Shown: piece after piece, positions 36,906 through 46,684 of the stretch
Position numbering within the stretch: position 1 is the stretch's first letter
Layout of the letters: the number at the start of each line of letters is the position of its first letter
Source of the DNA: Alistipes sp. dk3624
Lineage (GTDB): Bacteria; Bacteroidota; Bacteroidia; Bacteroidales; Rikenellaceae
Length of the DNA stretch: 64,000 nt
Assembly: GCF_009557455.1 (NCBI RefSeq)
Contig: NZ_CP045651.1
Coordinates: 2,955,768-3,019,767 of the forward strand
Direction of reading: 5' to 3'
The notes under the pieces: generated by a model
What the model was told of the DNA's origin: nothing
The model's database searches: none
Seen by the model: the letters and a program-made list of their open reading frames with translations, nothing else
Made by a program: the position numbers and the translations under genes

Positions 36906-39527
36906 ATGGATTCTAATCAAATCAGAAAAACTTTTCTCGATTTTTTCCGCAGCAAAGGGCATGTGATCGTGCCGTCGGCTCCGATGGTCGTCAAGAACGA
37001 CCCGACCCTGATGTTCACCAACGCCGGGATGAACCAGTTTAAAGATTTGTTCCTGGGGAACTCTCCGATCAAAGACCGCCGGGTGGCCGATTCGCAGAAA
37101 TGTCTGCGCGTGTCGGGCAAGCACAACGACCTGGAGGAGGTCGGCCACGACACTTACCATCACACGATGTTCGAAATGCTCGGCAACTGGTCGTTCGGGG
37201 ATTATTTTAAGAAAGAGGCGATCTCGTGGGCGTGGGAGTTGCTTACCGACGTGTACGGCCTGCCGAAAGAGCGTTTGTACGCGACGATTTTCGAGGGGAG
37301 TCCCGATGAAAATATCGACCGTGACAACGAGGCCTACCAGTATTGGAAGCAGTTCCTGCCCGAAGACCATATCATTCTCGGAAACCGTCACGATAATTTC
37401 TGGGAAATGGGCGATACGGGGCCTTGCGGCCCGTGCAGCGAAATCCATTACGATCTGCGCTCGGACGAGGAGCGGGCCGCGTTGGACGGACGCGAGTTGG
37501 TGAACCGGGGGCACCACCTGGTCATCGAGATATGGAACCTGGTTTTCATGCAGTTCAACCGCAAGGCCAGCGGCGAACTGGAACTGCTGCCGGCCCGCCA
37601 CGTGGATACCGGCATGGGCTTCGAACGGCTTTGCATGGTGTTGCAGGGCAAACAGAGCAATTACGATACCGACGTATTCCAACCGACGATCCGGCGTCTG
37701 GCCGAACTGTCCGGAAAAGTTTACGGTCAGGATCGCAGGGCCGATATCGCGATGCGGGTGGTTGCCGACCACCTGCGGGCGATTGCTTTCTCGATTGCCG
37801 ACGGGCAGCTGCCGTCGAACGTGAAGGCCGGGTACGTGATCCGGCGTATCCTGCGCCGCGCCGTGCGGTACGGATATACTTACCTCGGTTTCAACGAGCC
37901 GTTTATCTGCCAGTTGGTCGACGGACTCGTCCGGCAGATGGGCGAACAGTTCCCCGAACTGGCGGCGCAGCAGGATCTGATTACCAAAGTGATCGCCGAG
38001 GAGGAAGCCGCATTCCTGAGGACATTGGCTACCGGGATCAATCTGCTCGACAATGTGATCAAAAAGGAACAGGCCGCCGGCAGCCGGGTGATCAGCGGCA
38101 GCGAAGCGTTCCTGCTGTACGATACTTACGGATTCCCGATCGACCTGACCGAACTGATCGCTCAGGAAAACGGCATGACGGTAAACGGCGAGGAATTCTC
38201 TGCCGAACTGCAGAAACAAAAAGAGCGTTCGCGCAACGCGGCGGCGGTCGATACCGACGATTGGGTCGAACTGTTCCCGATCGCCGAGAGTCGCTTCATC
38301 GGTTACGATACGCTCGAAAGCGACGTGCGGATTTCGCGTTATCGTCGCGTTACCGCCAAGAACAAGACTTACTATCAGTTGGTTTTCGACCAGACGCCTT
38401 TCTACGGTAATTCGGGCGGGCAGACCGGCGACCGCGGGTACATCGAGAGCGACGAACAGAAGATTCCGGTCACCGATACCCAAAAGGAGAACAACCTGAC
38501 CGTCCATCTGGTCGATCGGCTTCCGGACGATCTTTCGGCGAAGTTCCGTGCGGTAGTGGACGGCGAAGCGCGGGCGAACACGGCGGCTAATCACACGGCC
38601 ACGCACCTGTTGCATAAAGCGCTGCGTACGGTGCTCGGCGATCATGTCGAACAAAAAGGGTCGCTCGTATGTTCCGATTACCTGCGTTTCGACTTTTCGC
38701 ATTTCCAGAAGGTAACCGACGAGCAGATCCGCGAAGTCGAAAAGTTGGTCAACCGGGATATCCGCAGCAACTTTCCGTTGCAGGAACGCCGCGAATACCC
38801 GATCGAAGAGGCCCGTAAACTCGGGGCCATGATGTTGTTCGGCGAAAAATACGGCGACCGCGTGCGGGTGATCCAGTACGGAAAGTCGGTCGAACTCTGC
38901 GGCGGAACCCATGTTCCTGCGACCGGCAGCATCGGTTTTTTCAAGGTCGTTTCCGAAAGCGCCATTTCGGCCGGCGTGCGGCGTATCGAAGCGCTGACGG
39001 GCGACCGGGCGATGGAATACGTCTATTCGCTTGAGGATACCCTGCGAGCTGTTCAGCGGTATGTGAATAATCCTTCGGTGACTCAGGCGATCAAAAAGCT
39101 GGTCGAGGAGAATTCGGAACTGAACAGACAGATGGAGCAGCAGCGCAAGGAGCGTATCCAATCGCTGGTGGCATCCATTGAGCCGAACCTGACCGAGGAG
39201 GACGGCGTCGTACTGGTCGCTCGCCAGTTGGATTTGATGCCCGACGTCATTAAAGGAATCGCTTTCGGGCTGAAGCCGAAATTTCCGAATCTCGTGTTCG
39301 TGACCGGATCGGCCTTCGGCGACAAGGTGACGTTGACGATTATGCTGGGCGACGAGATCGTGGCCCGGGGTGTGAATGCGTCGAAAGTGATCCGCGAGGC
39401 GGCTAAAGAGATCGGCGGCGGAGGCGGCGGGCAGCCGTTCTTCGCGACGGCCGGCGGTAAGAAACCCGAAGGACTCGAAAAGGCTATTTTCAGAGCCGTG
39501 GAATTGATCAAAGGAGAATTGAAATAA
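36906..39527 (+). CDS. alaS: Alanyl-tRNA synthetase
   Basis: AlaRS charges tRNA-Ala and edits Ser/Gly mischarging. The 873-residue protein has the class-II motifs ([15 protein letters not shown] near residue 30, [15 protein letters not shown] near 235), the editing-site ligands [12 protein letters not shown] near 560 and [10 protein letters not shown] near 664, and a C-terminal C-Ala domain with a GGGGGG-containing hinge. All parts are present. It lies 46 bases upstream of gpmI. Confidence 0.98.
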   Translation: MDSNQIRKTFLDFFRSKGHVIVPSAPMVVKNDPTLMFTNAGMNQFKDLFLGNSPIKDRRVADSQKCLRVSGKHNDLEEVGHDTYHHTMFEMLGNWSFGDYFKKEAISWAWELLTDVYGLPKERLYATIFEGSPDENIDRDNEAYQYWKQFLPEDHIILGNRHDNFWEMGDTGPCGPCSEIHYDLRSDEERAALDGRELVNRGHHLVIEIWNLVFMQFNRKASGELELLPARHVDTGMGFERLCMVLQGKQSNYDTDVFQPTIRRLAELSGKVYGQDRRADIAMRVVADHLRAIAFSIADGQLPSNVKAGYVIRRILRRAVRYGYTYLGFNEPFICQLVDGLVRQMGEQFPELAAQQDLITKVIAEEEAAFLRTLATGINLLDNVIKKEQAAGSRVISGSEAFLLYDTYGFPIDLTELIAQENGMTVNGEEFSAELQKQKERSRNAAAVDTDDWVELFPIAESRFIGYDTLESDVRISRYRRVTAKNKTYYQLVFDQTPFYGNSGGQTGDRGYIESDEQKIPVTDTQKENNLTVHLVDRLPDDLSAKFRAVVDGEARANTAANHTATHLLHKALRTVLGDHVEQKGSLVCSDYLRFDFSHFQKVTDEQIREVEKLVNRDIRSNFPLQERREYPIEEARKLGAMMLFGEKYGDRVRVIQYGKSVELCGGTHVPATGSIGFFKVVSESAISAGVRRIEALTGDRAMEYVYSLEDTLRAVQRYVNNPSVTQAIKKLVEENSELNRQMEQQRKERIQSLVASIEPNLTEEDGVVLVARQLDLMPDVIKGIAFGLKPKFPNLVFVTGSAFGDKVTLTIMLGDEIVARGVNASKVIREAAKEIGGGGGGQPFFATAGGKKPEGLEKAIFRAVELIKGELK

Positions 39528-39573
39528 GTGGAAGAGCGGGAAACGGACAGGTTTCCCCGAAAAAAGAAAGACG

Positions 39574-41097
39574 ATGGCAAACAAAGTATTACTGATGATT
39601 TTGGACGGCTGGGGCAAAGGCGATCACGGCCACGACGATGTGGTTTATTCGGCCGACCCGGTCTATATCAACGGCCTGGAGGCCAAATATCCGTCGGCGC
39701 AGTTGCTGACCGACGGCGAAAACGTCGGCCTTCCCGACGGACAGATGGGTAATTCGGAAGTAGGTCACCTGAATATCGGCGCCGGACGCGTCGTATACCA
39801 GGATCTGGTGAAGATCAACCGGGCCTGCCGCGACAATTCGATTCTGAAGAATCCGGAGATCGTGAAGGCGTTCACCTATGCGAAGGTGAACGGCAAGCAG
39901 GTGCATTTCATGGGCCTGCTGTCGGACGGCGGCGTGCACAGTTCGCTCGATCATTTGTTCAAGTTGTGCGATATTTCGAAAGAGTACGGGATCGACAAGA
40001 CGTTCGTACACTGTTTTATGGACGGCCGCGATACCGACCCGCGCAGCGGAAAGGGATTTGTGGAGAAATTGCAGGGGCACCTGAAGCATTCGGCCGGAAA
40101 AATCGCTTCGGTCATCGGCCGTTATTATGCGATGGACCGCGACAAGCGCTGGGAACGGGTCAAGGAAGCTTACGACCTGATCGTGAAAGGCGTGGGCGAA
40201 AAGGCGACGGACGCCGCCGCCGCCGTGCAGAAATCCTACGACGAAGGGGTGACCGACGAATTTATCAAGCCGATCGTCTGCGTTGACGGACAGGGCGATC
40301 CGGTCGGTACGATCCAGGACAGGGACGTGGTGATCTTCTTCAATTTCCGCAACGACCGGGCGAAGGAGCTGACGGTCGTGCTGACGCAGGAGGATATGCC
40401 CGATTACGACATGAAGAAGCTGTCGCTGTACTATTGCTGCATGACCCCTTACGACGCCAAGTTCACCGGCCTGCGCATCCTTTTCGACAAAGACAACGTG
40501 GCCAATACGATCGGCGAATATGTATCGTCGCAGGGCCTCAGTCAGTTGCGCATCGCCGAAACGGAGAAATACGCGCACGTGACGTTTTTCCTGAACGGCG
40601 GCCGCGAAGAGACTTTCGGCGGAGAGGAACGGATTCTGATCCCTTCCCCGAAAGTGGCTACTTACGATCTGCAACCCGAGATGAGCGCTTATCAGGTAAA
40701 GGACGCTCTGGTCGAGCAGTTGAACAAGAAAAAATTCGATTTCATCTGCCTGAACTTCGCCAACGGCGACATGGTGGGACATACCGGCGTTTACGATGCG
40801 ATCGTCAAGGCGGTCAAAGCGGTGGACGCCTGCGTGCGCGACGTGGTCGAGGCGGCGAAGGCGAACGGTTACGAGGTCGTCGTTATCGCCGATCACGGTA
40901 ATGCCGACCATGCCGAGAATCCGGACGGAACCCCGAATACGGCTCATTCGTTGAATCCGGTGCCCATTATAGTGGTGTCCGACCGCGTTAAGAGCGTCCG
41001 CAACGGCGTGTTGGCCGATGTGGCCCCGACCGTGCTGAAATTGATGGGCCTGTCCCAGCCGCCCGAGATGACCGGGAAAGTTTTGGTCGAAATGTAA
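39574..41097 (+). CDS. gpmI: 2,3-bisphosphoglycerate-independent phosphoglycerate mutase
   Basis: GpmI interconverts 3- and 2-phosphoglycerate in glycolysis using two Mn2+ ions. The 507-residue protein has the metal-site [10 protein letters not shown], the nucleophile Ser61 in [14 protein letters not shown], and the C-terminal [19 protein letters not shown] metal motif. Length matches the family. A hairpin follows the stop. Confidence 0.97.
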   Translation: MANKVLLMILDGWGKGDHGHDDVVYSADPVYINGLEAKYPSAQLLTDGENVGLPDGQMGNSEVGHLNIGAGRVVYQDLVKINRACRDNSILKNPEIVKAFTYAKVNGKQVHFMGLLSDGGVHSSLDHLFKLCDISKEYGIDKTFVHCFMDGRDTDPRSGKGFVEKLQGHLKHSAGKIASVIGRYYAMDRDKRWERVKEAYDLIVKGVGEKATDAAAAVQKSYDEGVTDEFIKPIVCVDGQGDPVGTIQDRDVVIFFNFRNDRAKELTVVLTQEDMPDYDMKKLSLYYCCMTPYDAKFTGLRILFDKDNVANTIGEYVSSQGLSQLRIAETEKYAHVTFFLNGGREETFGGEERILIPSPKVATYDLQPEMSAYQVKDALVEQLNKKKFDFICLNFANGDMVGHTGVYDAIVKAVKAVDACVRDVVEAAKANGYEVVVIADHGNADHAENPDGTPNTAHSLNPVPIIVVSDRVKSVRNGVLADVAPTVLKLMGLSQPPEMTGKVLVEM

Positions 41098-41104
41098 CGC
41101 ATGA

Positions 41105-41138
41105 ACGCCGTTTTTGATCTCTTGATTGAAAACGGCGT
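41105..41138. terminator. Terminator-like hairpin after gpmI
   Basis: Arms ACGCCGTTTT (41105-41114) and AAAACGGCGT (41129-41138) are perfect, with a 14-base loop, followed by AATTTAT. Confidence 0.55.
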
Positions 41139-41185
41139 AATTTATACCTGCCGGATGGATCGCGTCATTGGGTATTTATAATTGG

Positions 41186-41269
41186 ACGATCGGAGTCGTC
41201 TCGGAGAAGGGCGAAGGCAGCGCTTTCTGGGTCGAACTGCCTTGCCGGGTCAAACCGATCGAAAAGTAA
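41186..41269 (+). pseudogene. Remnant of a sensor histidine kinase C-terminus
   Basis: Reading the plus strand from 41186 gives TIGVVSEKGEGSAFWVELPC, then RVKPIEK and a stop at 41267-41269. This matches the usual last blade of histidine-kinase ATPase domains (GRIGVVSE.GKGS.FWF.LPC). No upstream kinase domain remains, so it is a gene fossil left between gpmI and tcdA. Confidence 0.65.
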
Positions 41270-41321
41270 GAGTAAAGGAACGGTTTTTGGGGCCGCCGCC
41301 GGTATTTTTTATCGAAGCCGG

Positions 41322-42041
41322 TTATAATTCCCCGATCAGCCCCCGGATGACGACCGATGCGCAGTGACAGCCGAACAGTGCGGGCATGTAGGATATCGTG
41401 CCGACATTGGATTTTTTGTTGGTTTCCTCGCATAGGATCATGGCGCCTTCGCGGACCGCTTCGGGTGAAAAAACGACCCGGAACCCCGTCCGGATTCCCG
41501 CTTTATGCAATCTTTTTCGCAGCATGTGCGCCAGCGGACAGTGATGCGATTTCGCAATGTCTCTGATTTCGATCAGCGTAGGATCGGTTTTGGCTCCGGC
41601 CCCCATCGAACTGACCAGCGGAATCCCGCGGTCGAGGGCTCCCTTGATCAGATTTACTTTCGGCGACAGCGTATCGATCGCATCGACCGCGTAATCGAAC
41701 TTTCCTCCGTCGAGCAGCCGGTCGGTCGCTTCGTCCCGGACATACTCCCGGAGTACGGTCAGGCGCAACTGCGGGTTGATATCTTGCAGGCGAGCAGCCA
41801 GTATTTCCGCTTTCGGCCGTCCGACCGTACTATGCAGGGCGACCAGTTGCCGGTTGATATTCGTTTCCGAAACGTCGTCGGCGTCTACGATCGTCAGCGC
41901 GCCGATGCCGCTGCGGGCGAGCATTTCGGCGGCATAGGCACCCACGCCTCCCAGCCCGACCACCAGTACGCGCGCGTTTTGCAGCCGTTTCGTCTTTTCG
42001 CTGCCCAGCAGCAGTTCCGTTCGTTCGAGCCAATGAGTCAT
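41322..42041 (-). CDS. tcdA: tRNA threonylcarbamoyladenosine dehydratase
   Basis: TcdA cyclises t6A37 of tRNA to ct6A with ATP. The 239-residue E1-like (ThiF-family) protein has VVGLGGVGAYAAEMLARSGIG near residue 27, the VDADDVSETNINRQ nucleotide-sugar loop and DAIDTLSPKVNLI. Length and lack of a C-terminal rhodanese domain fit TcdA rather than MoeB or ThiF. It overlaps the TatD-family gene by four bases (ATGA), so both are translated from one mRNA. Confidence 0.9.
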   Translation of the reverse strand: MTHWLERTELLLGSEKTKRLQNARVLVVGLGGVGAYAAEMLARSGIGALTIVDADDVSETNINRQLVALHSTVGRPKAEILAARLQDINPQLRLTVLREYVRDEATDRLLDGGKFDYAVDAIDTLSPKVNLIKGALDRGIPLVSSMGAGAKTDPTLIEIRDIAKSHHCPLAHMLRKRLHKAGIRTGFRVVFSPEAVREGAMILCEETNKKSNVGTISYMPALFGCHCASVVIRGLIGEL

Positions 42042-42667
42042 GCGGCGAATATTTTTCGATAGTTTTTACGGATTTCGGCGGCCAGTTCCGCGACGGAGAC
42101 TCCCCGGATCGCCGCCGCTCGTTCGTAGATGGAACCGATCCCGGCCGCGCTTTCGTCCGTTTCGAGGAAAAGACGGTCGGATGGGGTATTGCGCAGCGCG
42201 TCCGCCGTTTTCGAAGAACGGAATGCCGTTTCGCCGAACGACAGGTAATATCCCGCTTTCAACACCTGTCCGGCCAGTTGTTTCGATCCGGCGAATCCGT
42301 GGAAAACGGCCGGTATGTCGAACGGGCGCAGGGTCGGCAGCATTTCGTTGTAGGCTTTGACACAGTGCAAGATAACCGGCAGCCCGCGTCTGCGGGCGAT
42401 CTCCAGTTGCCGAACCAGCCATTCGCGTTGTGCCGTTCGGTCGACCGATACGGCGTAGTCGAGCCCGATTTCGCCGATCGCCGCGCAGGGCAGCGTTTCG
42501 AGCTGCCGCAGTCCTTGCGGATCGGCTTTTTCGCTGTCCCACGGGTGGATGCCCGCCGAAAAGAGCGAACCGTCGGAAGGCACGGCATCCGTGCCGAGCC
42601 GTATCGACCGCAGGGCGGCGGCGTCCGGTTCTTTCCGGTGCGTATGGATGTCGATAAGCGGGTACAT
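42038..42667 (-). CDS. TatD-family metal-dependent hydrolase
   Basis: TatD proteins are metal-dependent nucleases with a TIM-barrel fold. The open frame begins further upstream, but the ATG at 42665-42667 gives the proper family start MYPLIDIHTH; the upstream part would overlap the promoter region. The 209-residue protein has the metal motifs DIHTH, GEIGLDY, ILHCVKAYNE, FHGFAGS and LETDES. It is shorter than the usual 250-260 residues but has all metal sites. Confidence 0.87.
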   Translation of the reverse strand: MYPLIDIHTHRKEPDAAALRSIRLGTDAVPSDGSLFSAGIHPWDSEKADPQGLRQLETLPCAAIGEIGLDYAVSVDRTAQREWLVRQLEIARRRGLPVILHCVKAYNEMLPTLRPFDIPAVFHGFAGSKQLAGQVLKAGYYLSFGETAFRSSKTADALRNTPSDRLFLETDESAAGIGSIYERAAAIRGVSVAELAAEIRKNYRKIFAA

Positions 42668-42681
42668 CTGCGAAAAATGAT

Positions 42682-42702
42682 TAGCTTTGCGGAGCAAAGG
42701 TA
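42682..42702. promoter_or_regulatory. Face-to-face promoter boxes for tatD-tcdA (-) and capA-like gene (+)
   Basis: TAGCTTTG (plus strand, 42682-42689) and TACCTTTG (minus strand, 42702-42695) point towards each other across five bases, so each start region overlaps the other's promoter. Confidence 0.55.
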
Positions 42703-42716
42703 ATAAACGGTATCCA

Positions 42717-43922
42717 ATGAGCAAACGGTCCCTCGTCTGGTTGGTGTGCGCGATCATCGTTACGGTTTCGGTCGGAACGTTTTCCGTGTACCGGATAATC
42801 CGGCATTCCGGGGCGCCGGACATCCCGGCGTGCGTTGCCGTTCCGGCTGAGGACGACCGACAGTTGACGCTGATCTTTACCGGAGACCTGATGCAACACC
42901 TTCCGCAGGTGCAGGCCGCCTTCCGACGAGACGGCGGAATCGACTACACCGCCTGTTTTTCGCGGTTGAAAAATTATTTCGCTTCGGCCGACTTCGTAAT
43001 TGCCAATTTGGAAACCACGCTCGGCGGGGAACCCTATTCGGGGTATCCTCAGTTTCGCTCGCCCGGCGCGTTGGCCGGGGCGATGCGCCGGGTCGGTATC
43101 GACGTGGCCGTCGCGGCGAACAACCATATCTGCGACCGCGGCGGGGCCGGAATCCGTTCTACGCTCGATACGCTCGTGCAGGCCGGCCTGGAGTATACCG
43201 GGGTATTCGCCGATACGCTTCCCGATCCGGCCCGCCACCCGCTTTGGTTGCGGAAAGGGGATTTTCGGGTGGCATTGCTGAATTATACTTACGGGACCAA
43301 CGGACTGTCCGTCCCGCGCGGTTATACGGTGAACCGGATCGATACGCTCCGTATCCGGCAGGATATCGCCGGCGCGCGCGGCAACGGGGCGACGCACGTG
43401 GTGCTGTTTCTGCACTGGGGCAACGAGTACGAGACGTTGCCGAATCGCTGGCAGCGCGACTTGGCCGCCCGGAGCCATCGCTGGGGGGCCGATCTGGTGA
43501 TCGGTTCGCATCCGCACGTCGTTCAGTCGGTCGAAACGGTATCCGATTCGTCGGGCAGGATTTGCGGGGCGACCGTTTTTTCGATGGGCAATTTTGTTTC
43601 GAACCAGCGTTTTCCCGGTACGGACGGCGGCATATCGGTGCGGATCGGGCTGTCGCTCGGCGCAGACGGGCGGACGGCTTACCGTCCCGAGTACCTGATT
43701 CACTGGACGTCGATCTCATCCGACCCGGGGAGTCGCTCGGGGCATCGTTACGAGATCGTTCCGGCCTATTCCCGCGAAACGGTTTCGCCGCAACAACGGC
43801 CGGGGCTGGATCGCTTCGTCCGGCGGACGAGGGATTATATGCAGCGTTACAGTCGCGGCTTTACCGAGATAACGGACGATTACCGGAAAAGCGGGGACGC
43901 CGGAACGTTGCCTGGCGATTGA
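42717..43922 (+). CDS. CapA-like metallophosphoesterase-fold protein
   Basis: Proteins of the CapA/PgsA family occur in poly-gamma-glutamate or capsule synthesis. The ATG at 42717 gives a 401-residue protein with an N-terminal membrane anchor (SLVWLVCAIIVTVSVGTF); the earlier in-frame start lies before the promoter-predicted transcript start. Motifs are TLIFTGDLMQH, FVIANLETTLGG, VAVAANNHICDRG, FLHWGNEYE and VIGSHPHVVQSVE, as in the metallophosphatase fold. No capBC-type partner genes are nearby, so its role is uncertain. Confidence 0.85.
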   Translation: MSKRSLVWLVCAIIVTVSVGTFSVYRIIRHSGAPDIPACVAVPAEDDRQLTLIFTGDLMQHLPQVQAAFRRDGGIDYTACFSRLKNYFASADFVIANLETTLGGEPYSGYPQFRSPGALAGAMRRVGIDVAVAANNHICDRGGAGIRSTLDTLVQAGLEYTGVFADTLPDPARHPLWLRKGDFRVALLNYTYGTNGLSVPRGYTVNRIDTLRIRQDIAGARGNGATHVVLFLHWGNEYETLPNRWQRDLAARSHRWGADLVIGSHPHVVQSVETVSDSSGRICGATVFSMGNFVSNQRFPGTDGGISVRIGLSLGADGRTAYRPEYLIHWTSISSDPGSRSGHRYEIVPAYSRETVSPQQRPGLDRFVRRTRDYMQRYSRGFTEITDDYRKSGDAGTLPGD

Positions 43923-43998
43923 CGACCGATTGTTGATAAATAGTGCCGGATTCGGCGACTGCATCCGTCCTGGAAAAGAAAAATAAAATAATTATTGT

Positions 43999-44006
43999 TA
44001 TATTTG
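43999..44006 (+). promoter_or_regulatory. Promoter -7 box for the C1 peptidase gene
   Basis: TATATTTG, 31 bases before the ATG at 44037, in an AT-rich stretch. Confidence 0.55.
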
Positions 44007-44036
44007 TAACGCAAAATTAAATTTTGTGTCGAACGC

Positions 44037-45254
44037 ATGAAAAAATATCTGCTGTGTGGGGTGTTGTGCGCACTGCTGATCGGTGTCGCCGGTGCGAAAA
44101 ATACGTCGAAACAGACCAAGGAGGACGGAAAGGATACCGGAGCCTATGTATTTACCGATAAAGTGCTGGTGCCCGTGACGCCGGTGAAGGATCAGGCGAA
44201 GTCCGGCACCTGCTGGAGCTTTTCGGGCACGGCGATGGCGGAGAGCGAGTTGCTTCGTCGCGGGAAAGGCGTTTACGACCTTTCCGAAATGTGGATCGTC
44301 CGCCATACTTACCTCGAAAAAGCGATCAAATACGCCCGCCTGCACGGTAAAGCCAATTTCTCCGAGGGGGGGACGCTGGATGACGTCGTATACATCGTCG
44401 ACCGTTACGGAATCGTGCCCGAGACGGTCTATTCTGGACTGAAGGACGGTGCGTCGAGGCACTCGCACGAAGAACTGAGCGTTGCTCTCAAAGCCTATAC
44501 GGATGCGGTGATCGGGAATCCGTCCAAACGGCTTTCCGCGTCTTGGATCGACGGTCTGAACGGGATACTGGACGCTTACCTGGGCCCCTGTCCCGAAAAA
44601 TTCGTTTACGACGGAAAAGAATATACTCCGAAAAGTTTTGCGCAGGAGCTGGGTATTCGCCGCGACGATTACGTAGTGTTCACGGCAATGACGCACCATC
44701 CGCTTTATACGGCTTTTCCGCTCGAAATACCCGATAATTGGAACTGGTCGCCGTTCTGCAACGTAACGATGGAGGAGCTGGGCCGGATCGTCGACGTTTC
44801 GCTGCGGAAAGGATATGCGGTCAACTGGGCGTCCGACGTCAGCGAGAACGGATTCGGCTTTCGGGAGGGCCGTGCGATCGTTCCGGTCGAGTCGGCGGCG
44901 GAAATTCCTGCGGCGGACAGCGCGCGCTGGAAAGGGCTTACCGACGACGAGATTCGGAAACGGACGCTCCTGAAAACGGGCGTGCTTCCCGAACGCCAAA
45001 TCACGCCCGAAATGCGGCAACAGGCTTTCGATCGTTACGAGACGACCGACGATCACGGGATGCTGCTGGTGGGGATCGCGGCGGACCAGCACGGCCGGAA
45101 ATTCTACAAAGTGAAAAACTCCTGGGGCGAAACGGGTTTGTATAAAGGTTATTTTTACGCTTCGGAACCTTTCCTGCTTTATAAAACGGTCGGTATCCAG
45201 GTACATCGCGAGGCGATTCCGCAGGATATAAAGGATAAGCTGGGAATCCGCTGA
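44037..45254 (+). CDS. Exported C1B (bleomycin hydrolase/PepC-like) cysteine peptidase
   Basis: The 405-residue protein has an SPI signal (MKKYLLCGVLCALLIGVAGA), so unlike cytosolic PepC it should be periplasmic or secreted. The papain-type triad is intact: Cys59 in KSGTCWSFSG, His340 in TDDHGMLLVG and Asn361 in VKNSWGETG. The middle region fits the C1B subfamily, which usually has aminopeptidase activity and a C-terminus reaching into the active site. It precedes nqrA by 56 bases, but a link in function is not evident. Confidence 0.9.
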   Translation: MKKYLLCGVLCALLIGVAGAKNTSKQTKEDGKDTGAYVFTDKVLVPVTPVKDQAKSGTCWSFSGTAMAESELLRRGKGVYDLSEMWIVRHTYLEKAIKYARLHGKANFSEGGTLDDVVYIVDRYGIVPETVYSGLKDGASRHSHEELSVALKAYTDAVIGNPSKRLSASWIDGLNGILDAYLGPCPEKFVYDGKEYTPKSFAQELGIRRDDYVVFTAMTHHPLYTAFPLEIPDNWNWSPFCNVTMEELGRIVDVSLRKGYAVNWASDVSENGFGFREGRAIVPVESAAEIPAADSARWKGLTDDEIRKRTLLKTGVLPERQITPEMRQQAFDRYETTDDHGMLLVGIAADQHGRKFYKVKNSWGETGLYKGYFYASEPFLLYKTVGIQVHREAIPQDIKDKLGIR

Positions 45255-45310
45255 CCGAAAAACGAATGAAAAAGACACCTTAATAAATTACTATCAATAA
45301 TCTACCGAAT

Positions 45311-46672
45311 ATGTCGCAAGTCATAAAGTTGAAAAAAGGCCTTGATATCCGGTTGCAAGGGGAAGCCCGACGCGAGTTGACCCGGCTGCCGCTGGTACAT
45401 GCCTATGCGCTGAAACCGGACGATTTCAAGGGGGTCATCCCGAAGATGCTGGTTCGGGTGGACGACGTCGTGAAGGCCGGAACGCCGCTGTTTTACGACA
45501 AGTACCGTCCGCAGGTGTTGTTCACCTCGCCGGTCAGCGGGAAGGTGACCGCCATAAACCGCGGGGATAAGCGTAAGATCCTCGACGTGGTGATCGCTCC
45601 GACCGCCGAACAGGTTTACGAGCCGTTCGAGGTTCCCACCGAAGAGTCCGCCGACAAGGAAAACGTCACTTCGGCGCTGTTGAGTTCCGGTCTGTGGCCG
45701 ATGATCGTTCAGCGTCCTTACGGAATCATCGCCGATCCGGGACAGACGCCGAAAGCCGTTTTCGTTTCCGGATTCGATTCGGCGCCGCTGGCTCCCGATA
45801 TGAATTACGTATTGGAGAAAGAGCTGGATAATTTGAATACCGGTTTCGCCATGCTGTCGAAGCTGACGCCGGGGAAAGTCTACCTGGGTTTGAAAGCCGG
45901 AACATCCGGGGTGTTGGATCGGGTGAAAGGCGTGGAAGTGCGCGCGTTCGACGGGCCGCATCCGGCCGGGAACGTGGGCGTTCAGATTCACCATATCGAT
46001 CCGATCAACAAAGGCGACCTGGTGTGGACGGTCGATATTCAGCATGTGGCGATGATCGGACGGTTTTTCCGTACCGGCCGGGTCGATATGAGCAAGATCG
46101 TTGCGCTGACCGGTTCAGAGACGACCGATCCGCGCTATTTTAGCGTGCTGTCGGGCATTCCGGTCGGCAGCATCGCGCGCCAGGTCGAGATCCGTCCGCA
46201 GCGCGCGGGCGATCGGGTGCGCCTGATCAGCGGCAACGTGCTGACCGGTAAAAAGGTGGAACCGGACGGATACCTCGGATTTTACAGCAACCAGGTGACC
46301 GTGATCCCCGAAGGGAACAAATACGAGTTCCTCGGTTGGGGTATGCCGCGGCTGGATAAGTTCTCGGTGTCGAAGAGTTATTTCTCGTGGCTGACGCCCC
46401 GCAAGCGTTATAATCTCGATACCAACATGAACGGCGGCGTCCGCGCTTATGTGGTAACCGGGCTGTATGACAAATACCTGCCGATGGACATCTATCCGCT
46501 CTATCTGTTGAAGGCGATTCTCGCCGGAGATATCGACAAAATGGAGAACCTGGGCATCTACGAGGTGGTCGAGGAGGATTTCGCGCTGTGCGAATTCGTC
46601 GATCCGTCGAAAACCGAGATGCAGGATATCGTCCGCCGCGGGATCGAACTGATGATCAAAGAGCTTAACTAA
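45311..46672 (+). CDS. nqrA: Na+-translocating NADH:quinone reductase subunit A
   Basis: NqrA is the cytosolic-facing subunit of the Na+-pumping NADH:quinone oxidoreductase. The 453-residue protein has an N-terminal barrel-sandwich part (KLKKGLDIRLQGEARREL, PVSGKVTAINRG) and the SETTDPRYFSVLSGIPVGSI and EFLGWGMPRLDKFSVSKSYFSW motifs. It starts the complete nqrABCDEF operon, whose genes are closely spaced or overlapping. Confidence 0.97.
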   Translation: MSQVIKLKKGLDIRLQGEARRELTRLPLVHAYALKPDDFKGVIPKMLVRVDDVVKAGTPLFYDKYRPQVLFTSPVSGKVTAINRGDKRKILDVVIAPTAEQVYEPFEVPTEESADKENVTSALLSSGLWPMIVQRPYGIIADPGQTPKAVFVSGFDSAPLAPDMNYVLEKELDNLNTGFAMLSKLTPGKVYLGLKAGTSGVLDRVKGVEVRAFDGPHPAGNVGVQIHHIDPINKGDLVWTVDIQHVAMIGRFFRTGRVDMSKIVALTGSETTDPRYFSVLSGIPVGSIARQVEIRPQRAGDRVRLISGNVLTGKKVEPDGYLGFYSNQVTVIPEGNKYEFLGWGMPRLDKFSVSKSYFSWLTPRKRYNLDTNMNGGVRAYVVTGLYDKYLPMDIYPLYLLKAILAGDIDKMENLGIYEVVEEDFALCEFVDPSKTEMQDIVRRGIELMIKELN

Positions 46673-46684
46673 CCTGAACGACCC

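Noticed and set aside
36846..39617. 923-residue minus-strand open frame
   Set aside because: It is wholly antisense to alaS, which has every expected motif.
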